NCBI GenBank assembly: GCA_005791855.1
Contig: SXUH01000052.1
Location: 1 to 16,802 of the forward strand
DNA: 16,802 nucleotides
Direction of reading: 5' to 3'
Source: Bdellovibrionales bacterium
Lineage (GTDB): Bacteria; Bdellovibrionota; Bacteriovoracia; Bacteriovoracales; Bacteriovoracaceae
The notes under the pieces are model-generated. The model did not search any database, was not told where the DNA came from, and was given only the letters and a program-made list of their open reading frames with translations. Numbering within the stretch: the stretch's first letter is position 1; every line of letters begins with the position of its first letter. Made by a program: the position numbers and the translations under genes. Below, one piece after another: positions 6,508 to 13,886 of this stretch.

Positions 6508-6727
6508 GCAAGCGTGCACACCGTGATCAGGGACCGCTCCCGAAATAAAAATCGTAGGGGCGAAACTTTATGGCTTCCGACCCAGACCCACACCCATCAT
6601 ATCCCATTTTAGTGGGCTCCGTCAGAGGCAAGTTTAGTAAATGTTGGCAGTCCCGTTTTTACGAACACTTGTAGTTTCAACACCTTGTAAATGTAAATAG
6701 TTTATTCCAAGGGAGGAGATTGTTTAA

Positions 6728-6736
6728 TGTTATAAT
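6728..6736 (+). promoter_or_regulatory. Extended -10 promoter of the Tad pilus operon
   Basis: TGTTATAAT is a perfect extended -10 (TGnTATAAT). Transcription would start near 6743, leaving a leader of about 67 bases before the first pilin. No good -35 is visible at the usual distance, which is tolerated by extended -10 promoters. Confidence 0.6.
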
Positions 6737-6809
6737 GGGTTAAGTTTTTAAATCTAAAGTTTTCGAAGAAGGGTGACGATAAAGCCTTGAGTGGATTCAT
6801 GGGGGTTTT

Positions 6810-7010
6810 ATGAAGCAAAAGATTATTGCTTATCTCAAAGACGAGACCGGGCAGACTTCTACCGAGTACATCTTGCTCGTGGCAGTGGTCGCGACCATCG
6901 TCTTCAAGTTCAAGAGCGCGATCACGAACAAGCTCTTCGGTGAAGGCGGGAACGGCGGGATCTTGAACACCGTCCTCGACGAAAGTAAGTTCCAAGACTT
7001 CATGGAGTAA
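6810..7010 (+). CDS. flp: Flp-type type IVb pilin (major pilin candidate)
   Basis: This 66-aa prepilin has a short charged leader, MKQKIIAYLKDETG, then QTSTEYILLVAVVATIVF. The Gly14-Gln15 cleavage site and the Glu19-Tyr20 pair are the Flp signature (G-x4-E-Y). The mature pilin would be about 52 aa: a hydrophobic helix followed by a short GEGGNGG-containing tail, the usual size for Flp. It would be processed by the CpaA peptidase encoded two genes later, then polymerised by the Tad machinery. The start has GGGGG 4 bases upstream. It is first in the operon, downstream of a strong extended -10, as expected for the most abundant subunit. Confidence 0.92.
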   Translation: MKQKIIAYLKDETGQTSTEYILLVAVVATIVFKFKSAITNKLFGEGGNGGILNTVLDESKFQDFME

Positions 7011-7074
7011 CCGCAGGCTTTAGTCAGTTTCAAGGCGCTTTACGGCGATCCGGCCCAGAGTTATCATTGGAGTA

Positions 7075-7293
7075 ATGAATCTCATCACTCAGACAGGCCA
7101 GGCGACAGTAGAATACATCTTCATTCTGGCCTTCGTGTTTTTCCTCGGCTTCAAGGTCACCAACCAGTTCACAAACTTCTTCCGAGATTCGATGGGGAAC
7201 GTGGGCCATGTCCTCTCCTCCCACCTGACCGTCGGCATCTGCCCGTCCCGCTGCTTCTTCACCAACTACGTCAACTCCTACGGGTCGCAATGA
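7075..7293 (+). CDS. Second Flp-like prepilin with Cys pair
   Basis: This 72-aa prepilin has an 8-residue leader, MNLITQTG, then QATVEYIFILAFVFFLGF. It keeps the Gly-Gln cleavage junction and the Glu-Tyr pair. After the helix comes a tail with GICPSRCFF, a C-x3-C pair that could form a disulphide outside the membrane. GGAG lies only 2 bases from the ATG, a tight spacing that may lower translation relative to the first pilin. It follows the first pilin by 64 bases and overlaps cpaA by 4 bases (ATGA). It is likely a minor pilin. Confidence 0.85.
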   Translation: MNLITQTGQATVEYIFILAFVFFLGFKVTNQFTNFFRDSMGNVGHVLSSHLTVGICPSRCFFTNYVNSYGSQ

Positions 7294-7784
7294 GCCCGGT
7301 CGTCTACGGGGCCATCCTGGCCGAACTCCTCGCCGTCACCGTCATCGACCTCCGGGTGGAGCGGATCTCGAACTTCTGGGCGCTGGCGAACGTCCTGGGC
7401 GCCGGCCTCCTTTACCTCCTCCTGCCGGAGTCCTACGTCTGGAGCTTCCGCGTGCTCAACTTCCCGATCTGCTTCCTCGTCCTCGGCTTCCTGCTCTTCC
7501 TCGCGAAGATCATGGGAGCGGGGGACAGCAAGTTCCTGAGCTCGCTCTTCCTCCTCCTCCCGCTCGGGTTCCACGTTCCGTTCTTCGAGGCCCTCCTCCT
7601 GAGCACGCTGGTGATCGGAGCGGTCCTGTTCGCCCTGAAGGTCCTCCGGAACTTCTCCGCGGCGCGGGCTCACGTGCTGACGGGAAACTGGGGCGGGTTC
7701 CGGCAGACCATCGCGTCTCGCTTCAGCTACGGACCGGTGATCCTCGTCGCGTGGGTGCTCTTGGGGATCAAGCTATGGACCTGA
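7290..7784 (+). CDS. cpaA: Prepilin peptidase CpaA/TadV (A24 family)
   Basis: This 164-aa polytopic membrane aspartic peptidase should cleave the leaders of the surrounding prepilins at Gly-Gln. Both catalytic Asp are present: Asp20 in VIDLRVERISN, and Asp79 in MGAGDSKFLS, the GxGD motif. It is short, like TadV, and lacks the N-terminal methyltransferase domain of PilD. About four to six hydrophobic segments are visible. It is translationally coupled to the preceding pilin by an ATGA overlap and overlaps the following prepilin by 10 bases. Confidence 0.93.
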   Translation: MSPVVYGAILAELLAVTVIDLRVERISNFWALANVLGAGLLYLLLPESYVWSFRVLNFPICFLVLGFLLFLAKIMGAGDSKFLSSLFLLLPLGFHVPFFEALLLSTLVIGAVLFALKVLRNFSAARAHVLTGNWGGFRQTIASRFSYGPVILVAWVLLGIKLWT

Positions 7785-8074
7785 GGAATCAGCAGGGCCA
7801 GACCGTCGTTGAATACATCCTGCTCCTCGCGGTGGCCGTGTCCCTGGTCCTGACCTTCTTCAACAGCGCCGCCTACCGCCGGCTCTTCGGGAGCCAGGGG
7901 AGCGTGGGCATGCGGATCAAGTCCGAGAGCGAGTTCGCCTACCGGCACGCGTTCGTGAAGCCGGGGGCGCCGGACATCGCCCGGGACAACAAGGACGGGT
8001 CCATCCACCCATCCTACTACGACGCCGACAACAACTCGACGCGGTTCTTCGGTCCGCGGGAAGGCTACGAATGA
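7775..8074 (+). CDS. Third prepilin-like protein (long Flp or TadE-like)
   Basis: This 99-aa protein begins MDLRNQQG, then QTVVEYILLLAVAVSLVL, with the cleavage junction after Gly8 and the Glu13-Tyr14 pair. The tail of about 70 residues is polar and much longer than in Flp (IKSESEFAYRH, PSYYDADNNS). It is therefore intermediate between Flp and TadE. I chose the ATG at 7775 because it gives a normal prepilin leader and has GGGGA 7 bases upstream; the in-frame ATG at 7751 adds residues from within cpaA. It overlaps both neighbours (10 bases with cpaA, 4 with the next gene). Confidence 0.85.
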   Translation: MDLRNQQGQTVVEYILLLAVAVSLVLTFFNSAAYRRLFGSQGSVGMRIKSESEFAYRHAFVKPGAPDIARDNKDGSIHPSYYDADNNSTRFFGPREGYE

Positions 8075-8601
8075 GGAGCTCGCAGGCGGGTCAGTCGACC
8101 ATCGAATTCATCCTCACCTTCGCCTTCGGCCTGAGCATCACCCTCATGATCTTCAACTCGGCGATGAACTACGCCACCGGCTACCTCGTCCACTACGCCA
8201 CCTTCATGGCGAGCCGCCGGTACCTCACGGCCGACACCTTCCTCGGGACCATCGAGAGTCCGATGATGGCCCTCTCCAGAGGGGAGGAGAACGCCCGGGA
8301 GACCTACAACCAGTACTCCCTCGGCATCTTCAACGTGCCGGCGACGGCCTTCCAGATCAACCCCGCGGGCAACACGTCCCCGCAGGAGTACCTGACCGTC
8401 GGAGGATTCACGCTCTACGACCAGACCATCGACGCGATCGGGAAGGTCACGGGTCAGAGCAAGCTCGAGCTCGTCTCCGAGTCCTTCCTCGGGAAGGAGC
8501 CCACCCGGGCCGAGTGCGCCCGGCGAGTCTGCAACGCGATCACGGGACAGGACTCCTGTGGCATCACCCTCGACGTCACCCTCTTCGACGATGGATGCTG
8601 A
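8071..8601 (+). CDS. TadE-like pseudopilin
   Basis: This 176-aa prepilin-like protein begins MRSSQAG, then QSTIEFILTFAFGLSITLMI. It keeps the Gly7-Gln8 junction and Glu at +5, with Phe in place of Tyr. A long extracytoplasmic domain follows, with a Cys cluster near the end (ECARRVCN, DSCG, and a C-terminal Cys). TadE-family pseudopilins are thought to act in pilus initiation or assembly. The ATGA overlap with the previous gene indicates translational coupling. Confidence 0.82.
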   Translation: MRSSQAGQSTIEFILTFAFGLSITLMIFNSAMNYATGYLVHYATFMASRRYLTADTFLGTIESPMMALSRGEENARETYNQYSLGIFNVPATAFQINPAGNTSPQEYLTVGGFTLYDQTIDAIGKVTGQSKLELVSESFLGKEPTRAECARRVCNAITGQDSCGITLDVTLFDDGC

Positions 8602-8602
8602 C

Positions 8603-9106
8603 ATGTTAACGGAACGGAAAAACCAACAGGGCCAGGCGCTGATCGAACTGATCATCTTCCTTCCCTTGATGTTCACCCTCTACTCGCTCATCAGCGGGTT
8701 CGCCGGCGCCATCAACGGGTCCATCAACCAGCAGAAGATCAGCCGGGCGTACTTCTACTATAGGATCCAGAACAACTCAACTATTCCGAAGCCAGACGAG
8801 GAGCGGACCTACTCGGCCTGGAGGAAGTTCGGGATGTTCTACATCGGCTGGAAGGACTACTTCAAGAACGAGTCCCCCGTCATGCCGTGCTACCGGATCA
8901 GCATCCCGCTCAAGGCGGCCCAGCAGGACGTCTGCGAAGACCGCTACACCAATCCGACGTCCCAGTACATCCGGGTCGGGACCGTCTACGGCTTCTGCGG
9001 CGGAACCTACCACACCATCTCCGGCATCGTTCACCCGTCTCCGGACAGCTCCGGCCTCACCTACAAGGAAGTAGTTGACCCCAGCAGTTGTCTTATCCTC
9101 CAGTAG
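8603..9106 (+). CDS. TadE/TadF-like pseudopilin
   Basis: This 167-aa protein begins MLTERKNQQG, then QALIELIIFLPLMFTLYSLI, with Gly10-Gln11 as the cleavage junction and Glu at +5. A soluble domain of about 130 residues follows, with four Cys (VMPCYR, DVCED, YGFCGG, SSCLI) that could form two disulphides. I prefer the ATG at 8603, just after the previous stop; ATG codons at 8591 and 8558 lie inside the previous gene and lengthen the leader without a better ribosome binding site. Its last codons are A/T-ending, unlike the body. It ends the first pilus block, before an internal promoter. Confidence 0.8.
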   Translation: MLTERKNQQGQALIELIIFLPLMFTLYSLISGFAGAINGSINQQKISRAYFYYRIQNNSTIPKPDEERTYSAWRKFGMFYIGWKDYFKNESPVMPCYRISIPLKAAQQDVCEDRYTNPTSQYIRVGTVYGFCGGTYHTISGIVHPSPDSSGLTYKEVVDPSSCLILQ

Positions 9107-9142
9107 GTAAAAATGCCTTTTTGCTTTACGGCAATGAAAATC

Positions 9143-9151
9143 TGATACAAT
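9143..9151 (+). promoter_or_regulatory. Internal extended -10 promoter before cpaB
   Basis: TGATACAAT fits TGnTAnAAT with one deviation from TATAAT. A TTTACG lies 12 bases upstream of the TG (15 bases from the hexamer), a poor -35. Transcription would start near 9158 in the 94-base gap before cpaB, separating secretion-machine genes from pilin genes. Confidence 0.5.
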
Positions 9152-9200
9152 CACCTATGAATTAAACTGTCGGAAATCCATTCAAAGTTTAGGATGAACA

Positions 9201-10034
9201 ATGAATAGTCGCGCCTTCACCACCAGCCTCATCTTAGCCGCGGTCGCCGTGCTCATGATCTACTCCTACATCTCGAGCCGGGAGACCGAGCTCATCAGCG
9301 AGTACGGGAACATGACACCGGTGGTGGTCGCGCGCGAAGACATCAAGGAGCTCGAGATCATCGACGACCGGAAGGTGAAGCTCGAGAACATCCCGGCGAA
9401 GTTCCAGATGCCGGGGCACTTCAAGCGGGTGGAGGACCTCTACAACACCATCGCCTCCGTCCCGATCAAGAAGGGGGAGCAGATCACCGTCCCCCGGATC
9501 ACGTACCCGGGCGCGCAGTCCGGCCTCTCGCGACAGATCTCCATCGGGAAGCGAGCGCTCTCGATCCAGGTGAACGAAGGCCAGTCGGTGAGCCGGCTCC
9601 TGAAGCCCGGCGACCGGGTGGACATCATGGCCCAGGTCGACTACGCCGCCGGGAAGAAGGAGAAGATCAAGGTGAAGACCGTCCTCCAGGACGTGCTGAT
9701 CCTCTCGACGGGCCTCTCCGTGACGAACTCCGTTCCGCTCATCATCCAGAAGAACGACAACGACACCCGCCAGGTCAAGCTCAACTCCTACACGAACTAC
9801 AACTCCATCACCCTCGAGCTCACTCCCTTCGAAGTCCAGAAGATGGTCTTCCTCGTCTCCAGCGGGAACTCGATCTACCTCTCCCTCCGGAACAACGACG
9901 ACAAGAATATCGAGCGGATCAGCGCGACCCGGCTCTACGACGTCCTCGGGGAGGACGCGGCGGAGGCGAAGACCTACTTCGCCGAGCAGATGGCCAAGGA
10001 AACCAGACGGACAGGAGCGGGTGGTGATCGATAG
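9201..10034 (+). CDS. cpaB: Pilus assembly protein CpaB/RcpC
   Basis: This 277-aa periplasmic protein is anchored by one N-terminal transmembrane segment (SLILAAVAVLMIYSYI, about residues 9-24). A SAF-type domain follows (MTPVVVAREDIKELEIID, about 38-55, through KKGEQITVPRITYPG), then a core containing the typical LLKPGDRVDIMA motif (about 133-144) and ITLELTPFEVQKMVFL. CpaB/RcpC is known to stabilise or gate the Tad secretin. AGGA lies 6 bases before the ATG. The gene overlaps cpaC by about 10 bases. Confidence 0.92.
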   Translation: MNSRAFTTSLILAAVAVLMIYSYISSRETELISEYGNMTPVVVAREDIKELEIIDDRKVKLENIPAKFQMPGHFKRVEDLYNTIASVPIKKGEQITVPRITYPGAQSGLSRQISIGKRALSIQVNEGQSVSRLLKPGDRVDIMAQVDYAAGKKEKIKVKTVLQDVLILSTGLSVTNSVPLIIQKNDNDTRQVKLNSYTNYNSITLELTPFEVQKMVFLVSSGNSIYLSLRNNDDKNIERISATRLYDVLGEDAAEAKTYFAEQMAKETRRTGAGGDR

Positions 10035-11769
10035 GTTCACTCTTCTCCTCTGCATCCTGCTCCCACTCTACAGCGGCCCCAGCGTCGCGCAGGATCCGGC
10101 TACGCCGGAGGCTCCGGTGACCGAGACCCCCTCGACGGACCTTTCACCTAGCATCGAACCAACGCCGTCAGTGACGGCCACCCCGGAACCCACTGCTGAA
10201 CCCGCCCCGGCTCCGGAACCAACACCGGCTCCAGCGTCGGCACCGGCCACGCCTCCCGCGGCGGCGACCCCTCCCGCGGAAGACACGACGGCCGCGGCCC
10301 TCGGCGGAGCACCGGCGGTCACCGCGAGCAGCGTGGTGGAGAAGGAACTGGAAGTCGCCATGGGCATCGACACGGTCGAGAAGATCGACTTCGACTTCAG
10401 CACGAAGATGTCCATCGGGAACGACGAACTCCTGAAGCTCGTCATCATCCCCCAGAAGCGGGAGATCATCTTCTCCGGCCGCAAGCCCGGCCGGACCACG
10501 GTCCTCATCCGCGACAACGTCGGCGACATCCGCCTGCGGTACACCGTCGTCGTCACCGCCACCGGGAAGTCCAACACCGTCTCCGAACTCCGGGAACTCA
10601 TCGGTGACGTCGAGGGCCTCGAGATCGGGATCAAGGGCGGGAAGGTCTTCGTCGGCGGAGAGATCGTCGTCCCGGACGACATCGGCCGGGTCTCGCAGGT
10701 CCTCGCGAACTACCCCGAGGTCCTCGTCCTCATCGAGCTCTCCCCGCAAACCCAGCGGGTCATCGCCCGGAAGATGAGCGACGAGCTCGCGCGGAACAAC
10801 CTCAAGGACGTGACCGTGCGGATCGTGAACAACGCCTACTGGCTCGAAGGCGTGGTGAGCAGCAAGGATAAGAAGGACCTGGCCAACGTCATCGCCAAGG
10901 CCTACCTCCCGCCGAAGATCAAGACCCTCTCCGCGGAGAGTTCGCGCTACGGCTCGCAGAAGGACACGGACATCTACGACTTCATCGCCGTGAACGAGAA
11001 GAAGGATCCCCAGCCGGCGCCGAAGATGGTGAAGATCACCTCCCAGTTCGTCGAGCTCAGCAAGCAGTACGGGAAGATCTTCGCGTTCAAGTGGGCCCCG
11101 CTCATGGGCGCGGACGAGAGCCGGATCTCCTTCGGACAGACGAGGAGCGGGAACGTGACCTCGACCTCCTCCGGGACCCTGAGCGCCACCATCAGTAACC
11201 TGTTCCCGAAGCTGAACTCGGCCAAGACCGCGGGCTACGCGCGGGTCATCCAGTCCGGGATGGTGATCGTCCGGGACGGCTACCAGCAGGGCGGATCCAT
11301 CTCCAAGCAGACGACCATCCCGTACGCCATCGGAACGGGAGAGTTCACGAAGGCGACCCAGGCCTCCGTCGGCCTGGACATGAACGTCATCCCCCGGGTC
11401 CTCGAGGAGGAGAAGGTCGAGCTCGGTCTTTCCTTCTCCGTGAGCCTCCGGATCGGAACGAACGAACCGCCGCAGACCACGTCGAATAACATCAAGACGA
11501 ACCTCGTCGTGAAGTCCAAGGAATCGGCGGCCATCGGAGGGATCGTGCAGAACCAGTCCTCCACCGACTACGACAACACGTCCAACGACCCGGCCCCGCT
11601 CCAGGCCGCGGGGGGCGGCGCCGCCGCCGCTCCGCTGTTCCGGTTGTTCCGAGCGAAGGCGTACCAGACGAACAAGACCCAGTACGTGATCTTCGTCACC
11701 CCGGAGATCATCGAGTCGGCGACCATCGGAACCGAAGAGATCCGAAGGAAATTCCGGAGAAGAGAGTAA
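10024..11769 (+). CDS. cpaC: Tad outer-membrane secretin CpaC/RcpA
   Basis: This 581-aa protein forms the outer-membrane pore for the pilus. It has a signal peptide (FTLLLCILLPLYSG, cleavage after SVA, about residue 22). A Pro/Ala/Thr/Glu-rich linker follows (about 25-90), unusually long for the family and probably extended or wall-spanning. Then come the pilus-secretin N-terminal domain (about 110-175), an N1/BON-like domain (about 180-300) and the secretin domain (about 335-575) ending YVIFVTPEII. A GGGAAAA segment near 530 lies in the lip region. It starts with GTG: AGGAG lies 6 bases before the GTG at 10024 and 3 before the adjacent GTG at 10021, so 10024 is preferred. Its TAA shares one base with the next ATG. 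Confidence 0.93.
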   Translation: MIDRFTLLLCILLPLYSGPSVAQDPATPEAPVTETPSTDLSPSIEPTPSVTATPEPTAEPAPAPEPTPAPASAPATPPAAATPPAEDTTAAALGGAPAVTASSVVEKELEVAMGIDTVEKIDFDFSTKMSIGNDELLKLVIIPQKREIIFSGRKPGRTTVLIRDNVGDIRLRYTVVVTATGKSNTVSELRELIGDVEGLEIGIKGGKVFVGGEIVVPDDIGRVSQVLANYPEVLVLIELSPQTQRVIARKMSDELARNNLKDVTVRIVNNAYWLEGVVSSKDKKDLANVIAKAYLPPKIKTLSAESSRYGSQKDTDIYDFIAVNEKKDPQPAPKMVKITSQFVELSKQYGKIFAFKWAPLMGADESRISFGQTRSGNVTSTSSGTLSATISNLFPKLNSAKTAGYARVIQSGMVIVRDGYQQGGSISKQTTIPYAIGTGEFTKATQASVGLDMNVIPRVLEEEKVELGLSFSVSLRIGTNEPPQTTSNNIKTNLVVKSKESAAIGGIVQNQSSTDYDNTSNDPAPLQAAGGGAAAAPLFRLFRAKAYQTNKTQYVIFVTPEIIESATIGTEEIRRKFRRRE

Positions 11770-13886
11770 TGGCAGGTCACATCATCAGCATCATCGGCGG
11801 GAAGGGCGGCGTGGGGAAGTCCCAGGTCGCCGCGAACCTCGCGTTCGCCTACGCCGGCGAGCTCCGGGCCAAGACGCTCCTCCTGGACTTCGACCAGAAG
11901 GCCTGCGGTGACCAGAACATCATCACCGGGCTCAAGTCGAAGAAGAACATCAAGGAACTCTCGGAGTTCTCCGGCGCCATCGACCCGCGCTCGATCCAGC
12001 TCTTCACGGCCGAGCACAAGTCCGGCATCTCCTTCATCGGCATGCCGACGGAGCCGATCGCCGCGAACCAGATCAACGAGGAGGGCCTCGGCAAGGCCCT
12101 CAAGGCCATGGTCAACATCTACCCGGTGATCATCATCGACGCCGGGAGCGAGCTCTCCCCCCTGGCGCTCAAGGCGCTGGAGTTCTCGACCCTCATCTTC
12201 CTCGTCGCGTCCCCGGACCTCCTCGCGGTGAACCAGTGCCGGCGGATGTACTCGGACCTCACGACCATGCTCTTCCCGAAGGACATGATCCAGATCCTCG
12301 TCAACCAGGCGGTCAATGGCCACCCGGTGAGCCCGGAGGTCATCGGCAAGCAGATCGGGAAGCCGGTCTTCCACGCGATCCCGAAGGACGACGGGAGCTG
12401 CATCGCCGCGCTCTCCCGATCCACCCCGGTGATCGTGGGAGCGAAGAGCTCTCCCTTCGGAGCGGGGGTCACGGACTGCGCCCGGAAGCTCATCCAGAAG
12501 AACGTCCTCAAGACCCTCGAGCGGCTGACGAAGCCGACCGACGCCGGCGCCGCCTCCCAGGCCTCGAGGAACGGCGACTCGGCTTCCGACGACAAGAAGA
12601 AGGACGTCTGGACCGAACTCAAGGGCCGGATCCACAAGTCCCTCGTCGAGGAGATGGACTTCAAGAAGCAGGACGACAACGACCCGAAGGCGAAGATCAT
12701 CCTGCGGGAGCAGACCAAGAAGCTCGTCGTCGAGCTCCTCGGGAAGGAAGACACCAAGAACATCCTCCCCACCCGGGAGGACATGAACCGGATCGTGAAG
12801 GAGATCCTCGATGAAGCCCTGAGCCTCGGGCCCCTGGAGGACATGCTCGCCGACAAGACGATCTCCGAGATCATGGTGGTGGGGCCGAAGAAGATCTTCT
12901 ACGAACAGAGCGGGAAGGTGAAGAAGTCCGAGATCACCTTCACCAACGACCGCCAGGTCATGAACGTCATCGAACGGATCGTCGCACCCATCGGCCGGCG
13001 CATCGACGAGAAGACTCCGTACGTGGACGCCCGGCTCCCCGACGGGTCCCGGGTCCACGCGATCATCCCCCCGTGCTCCATCGACGGCTGCTGCATCACC
13101 ATCCGGAAGTTCCCGGACAAGCGCCTCAACTACAAGGACCTGGTGAAGTTCGGGTCGATGACCGAGGAGATGGCGGACTTCCTCCGCATCTCCGTCGAGG
13201 CCCACCGGAACATCGTCGTCTCCGGCGGCACCGGGTCCGGGAAGACCACGCTCATCAACCTCCTCGGCGGATTCATCCAGTCCAACGAGCGGATCATCAC
13301 CTGCGAAGACTCGGCCGAGCTGAACTTCCCCCAGGACCACGTCGTGCGACTCGAGACGAGGCCCCCGTCGCTGGAGGGGGACGGGGAGATCGACATCCGC
13401 TGCCTCGTGAAGCAGACCCTCCGGATGCGCCCCGACCGGATCGTCGTCGGAGAGTGCCGGGGCGGCGAGACCCTCGACATGCTCCAGGCGATGAACACGG
13501 GCCACGACGGCTCCATGACCACGGTCCACTCGAACACGCCGCGGGACGCGATCAGCCGCCTCGAGACCCTGGTCCAGTACGCCGGCGCGGGCCTTCCCCA
13601 GAAGGCCATCAAGGAGATGATCGCCTCGGCGGTCCACATGATCATCCAGCAGTCCCGCCTCGACGACGGGTCGAGGAAGATCCTCTACATCACCGAGATC
13701 GGCGGGATCCAGAGCGACGTCGTGACCCTCCAGGACATCTTCGTCTTCAAGCAGGAGGGGATGGGCAAGGACGGGAAGATCCAGGGGAAGTTCATGGCCA
13801 CCGGCTTCATCCCGAAGTTCATCGAAACCCTAGAGAAGAAAGGCTACAAAGTCCCCCGCGGACTTTTCATGAATAAGACTGCATGA
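11769..13886 (+). CDS. cpaF: Fused CpaE(TadZ)-CpaF(TadA): localisation ATPase joined to pilus motor ATPase
   Basis: This is a single 705-aa chain. Residues 1 to about 265 are a ParA/MinD-type ATPase as in TadZ/CpaE: deviant Walker A GGKGGVGKS (10-18), LLLDFDQKACGDQN (Asp40) and Walker B IIIDAGSE (Asp124). There is no separate N-terminal receiver-like domain, so it is shorter than Caulobacter CpaE. A charged, Ala/Ser-rich linker (about 266-290) joins a full CpaF/TadA secretion ATPase: N-terminal helical part (about 290-390), Walker A GGTGSGKTT (486-494), DRIVVGECRGGE (556-567) and MNTGHDGSMTTVHSN. In most Tad loci these are separate proteins. The DNA is one clean frame with no stop. It would both position and drive pilus assembly at the inner membrane. 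It overlaps tadB by 4 bases. Confidence 0.93.
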   Translation: MAGHIISIIGGKGGVGKSQVAANLAFAYAGELRAKTLLLDFDQKACGDQNIITGLKSKKNIKELSEFSGAIDPRSIQLFTAEHKSGISFIGMPTEPIAANQINEEGLGKALKAMVNIYPVIIIDAGSELSPLALKALEFSTLIFLVASPDLLAVNQCRRMYSDLTTMLFPKDMIQILVNQAVNGHPVSPEVIGKQIGKPVFHAIPKDDGSCIAALSRSTPVIVGAKSSPFGAGVTDCARKLIQKNVLKTLERLTKPTDAGAASQASRNGDSASDDKKKDVWTELKGRIHKSLVEEMDFKKQDDNDPKAKIILREQTKKLVVELLGKEDTKNILPTREDMNRIVKEILDEALSLGPLEDMLADKTISEIMVVGPKKIFYEQSGKVKKSEITFTNDRQVMNVIERIVAPIGRRIDEKTPYVDARLPDGSRVHAIIPPCSIDGCCITIRKFPDKRLNYKDLVKFGSMTEEMADFLRISVEAHRNIVVSGGTGSGKTTLINLLGGFIQSNERIITCEDSAELNFPQDHVVRLETRPPSLEGDGEIDIRCLVKQTLRMRPDRIVVGECRGGETLDMLQAMNTGHDGSMTTVHSNTPRDAISRLETLVQYAGAGLPQKAIKEMIASAVHMIIQQSRLDDGSRKILYITEIGGIQSDVVTLQDIFVFKQEGMGKDGKIQGKFMATGFIPKFIETLEKKGYKVPRGLFMNKTA

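Larger units (their letters stand above)
6360..6809. other. Divergent intergenic region between secreted protein and pilus operon
   Basis: About 450 bases hold no convincing gene. They contain a bulged hairpin (6432-6457), a candidate minus-strand promoter (6459-6486), a perfect palindrome (6488-6507), two AACAC(C)TTGTA direct repeats (6664-6673 and 6679-6689, 15 bases apart) and the extended -10 of the pilus operon (6728-6736). The direct repeats lie about 55-80 bases upstream of the predicted pilus start site, where activators often bind. Confidence 0.5.

Noticed and set aside
6563..6570. Perfect sigma-28 -35 (TAAAGTTT) on the minus strand
   Set aside because: No -10 match at the required distance; the nearest CGAT is five bases too close.
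6360..6593. 78-residue N-terminal extension of the Gly/Cys-rich protein
   Set aside because: It would place a normal signal peptide inside the chain. The extension overlaps the candidate promoter and palindrome.
6360..6600. c-di-GMP-I (GEMM) riboswitch in the divergent region
   Set aside because: Considered because such elements occur in Bdellovibrio, but the conserved GCAAACC and GGGACGCAAAGCC blocks are absent.
6497..6613. A 38-codon plus-strand frame in the divergent region
   Set aside because: No ribosome binding site, odd composition, and it starts inside the palindrome.
6644..6660. Sigma-54-like TTGGCAGT-N4-TTTTT upstream of flp
   Set aside because: Spacing is right, but the essential GC at -12 is missing and a perfect extended -10 lies downstream.
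2313..6675. Shared 9-mer ACTTGTAGT upstream of flagellin 2 (2313-2321) and flp (6667-6675)
   Set aside because: A 9-base match between two regions of this size is expected by chance.
11568..13637. A 689-codon open frame antisense to the fused ATPase gene, and many similar long antisense frames
   Set aside because: High GC3 removes stops on the opposite strand. The translations are Asp/Arg/Val/Leu-rich with no domain, and the sense strand has clear motifs.
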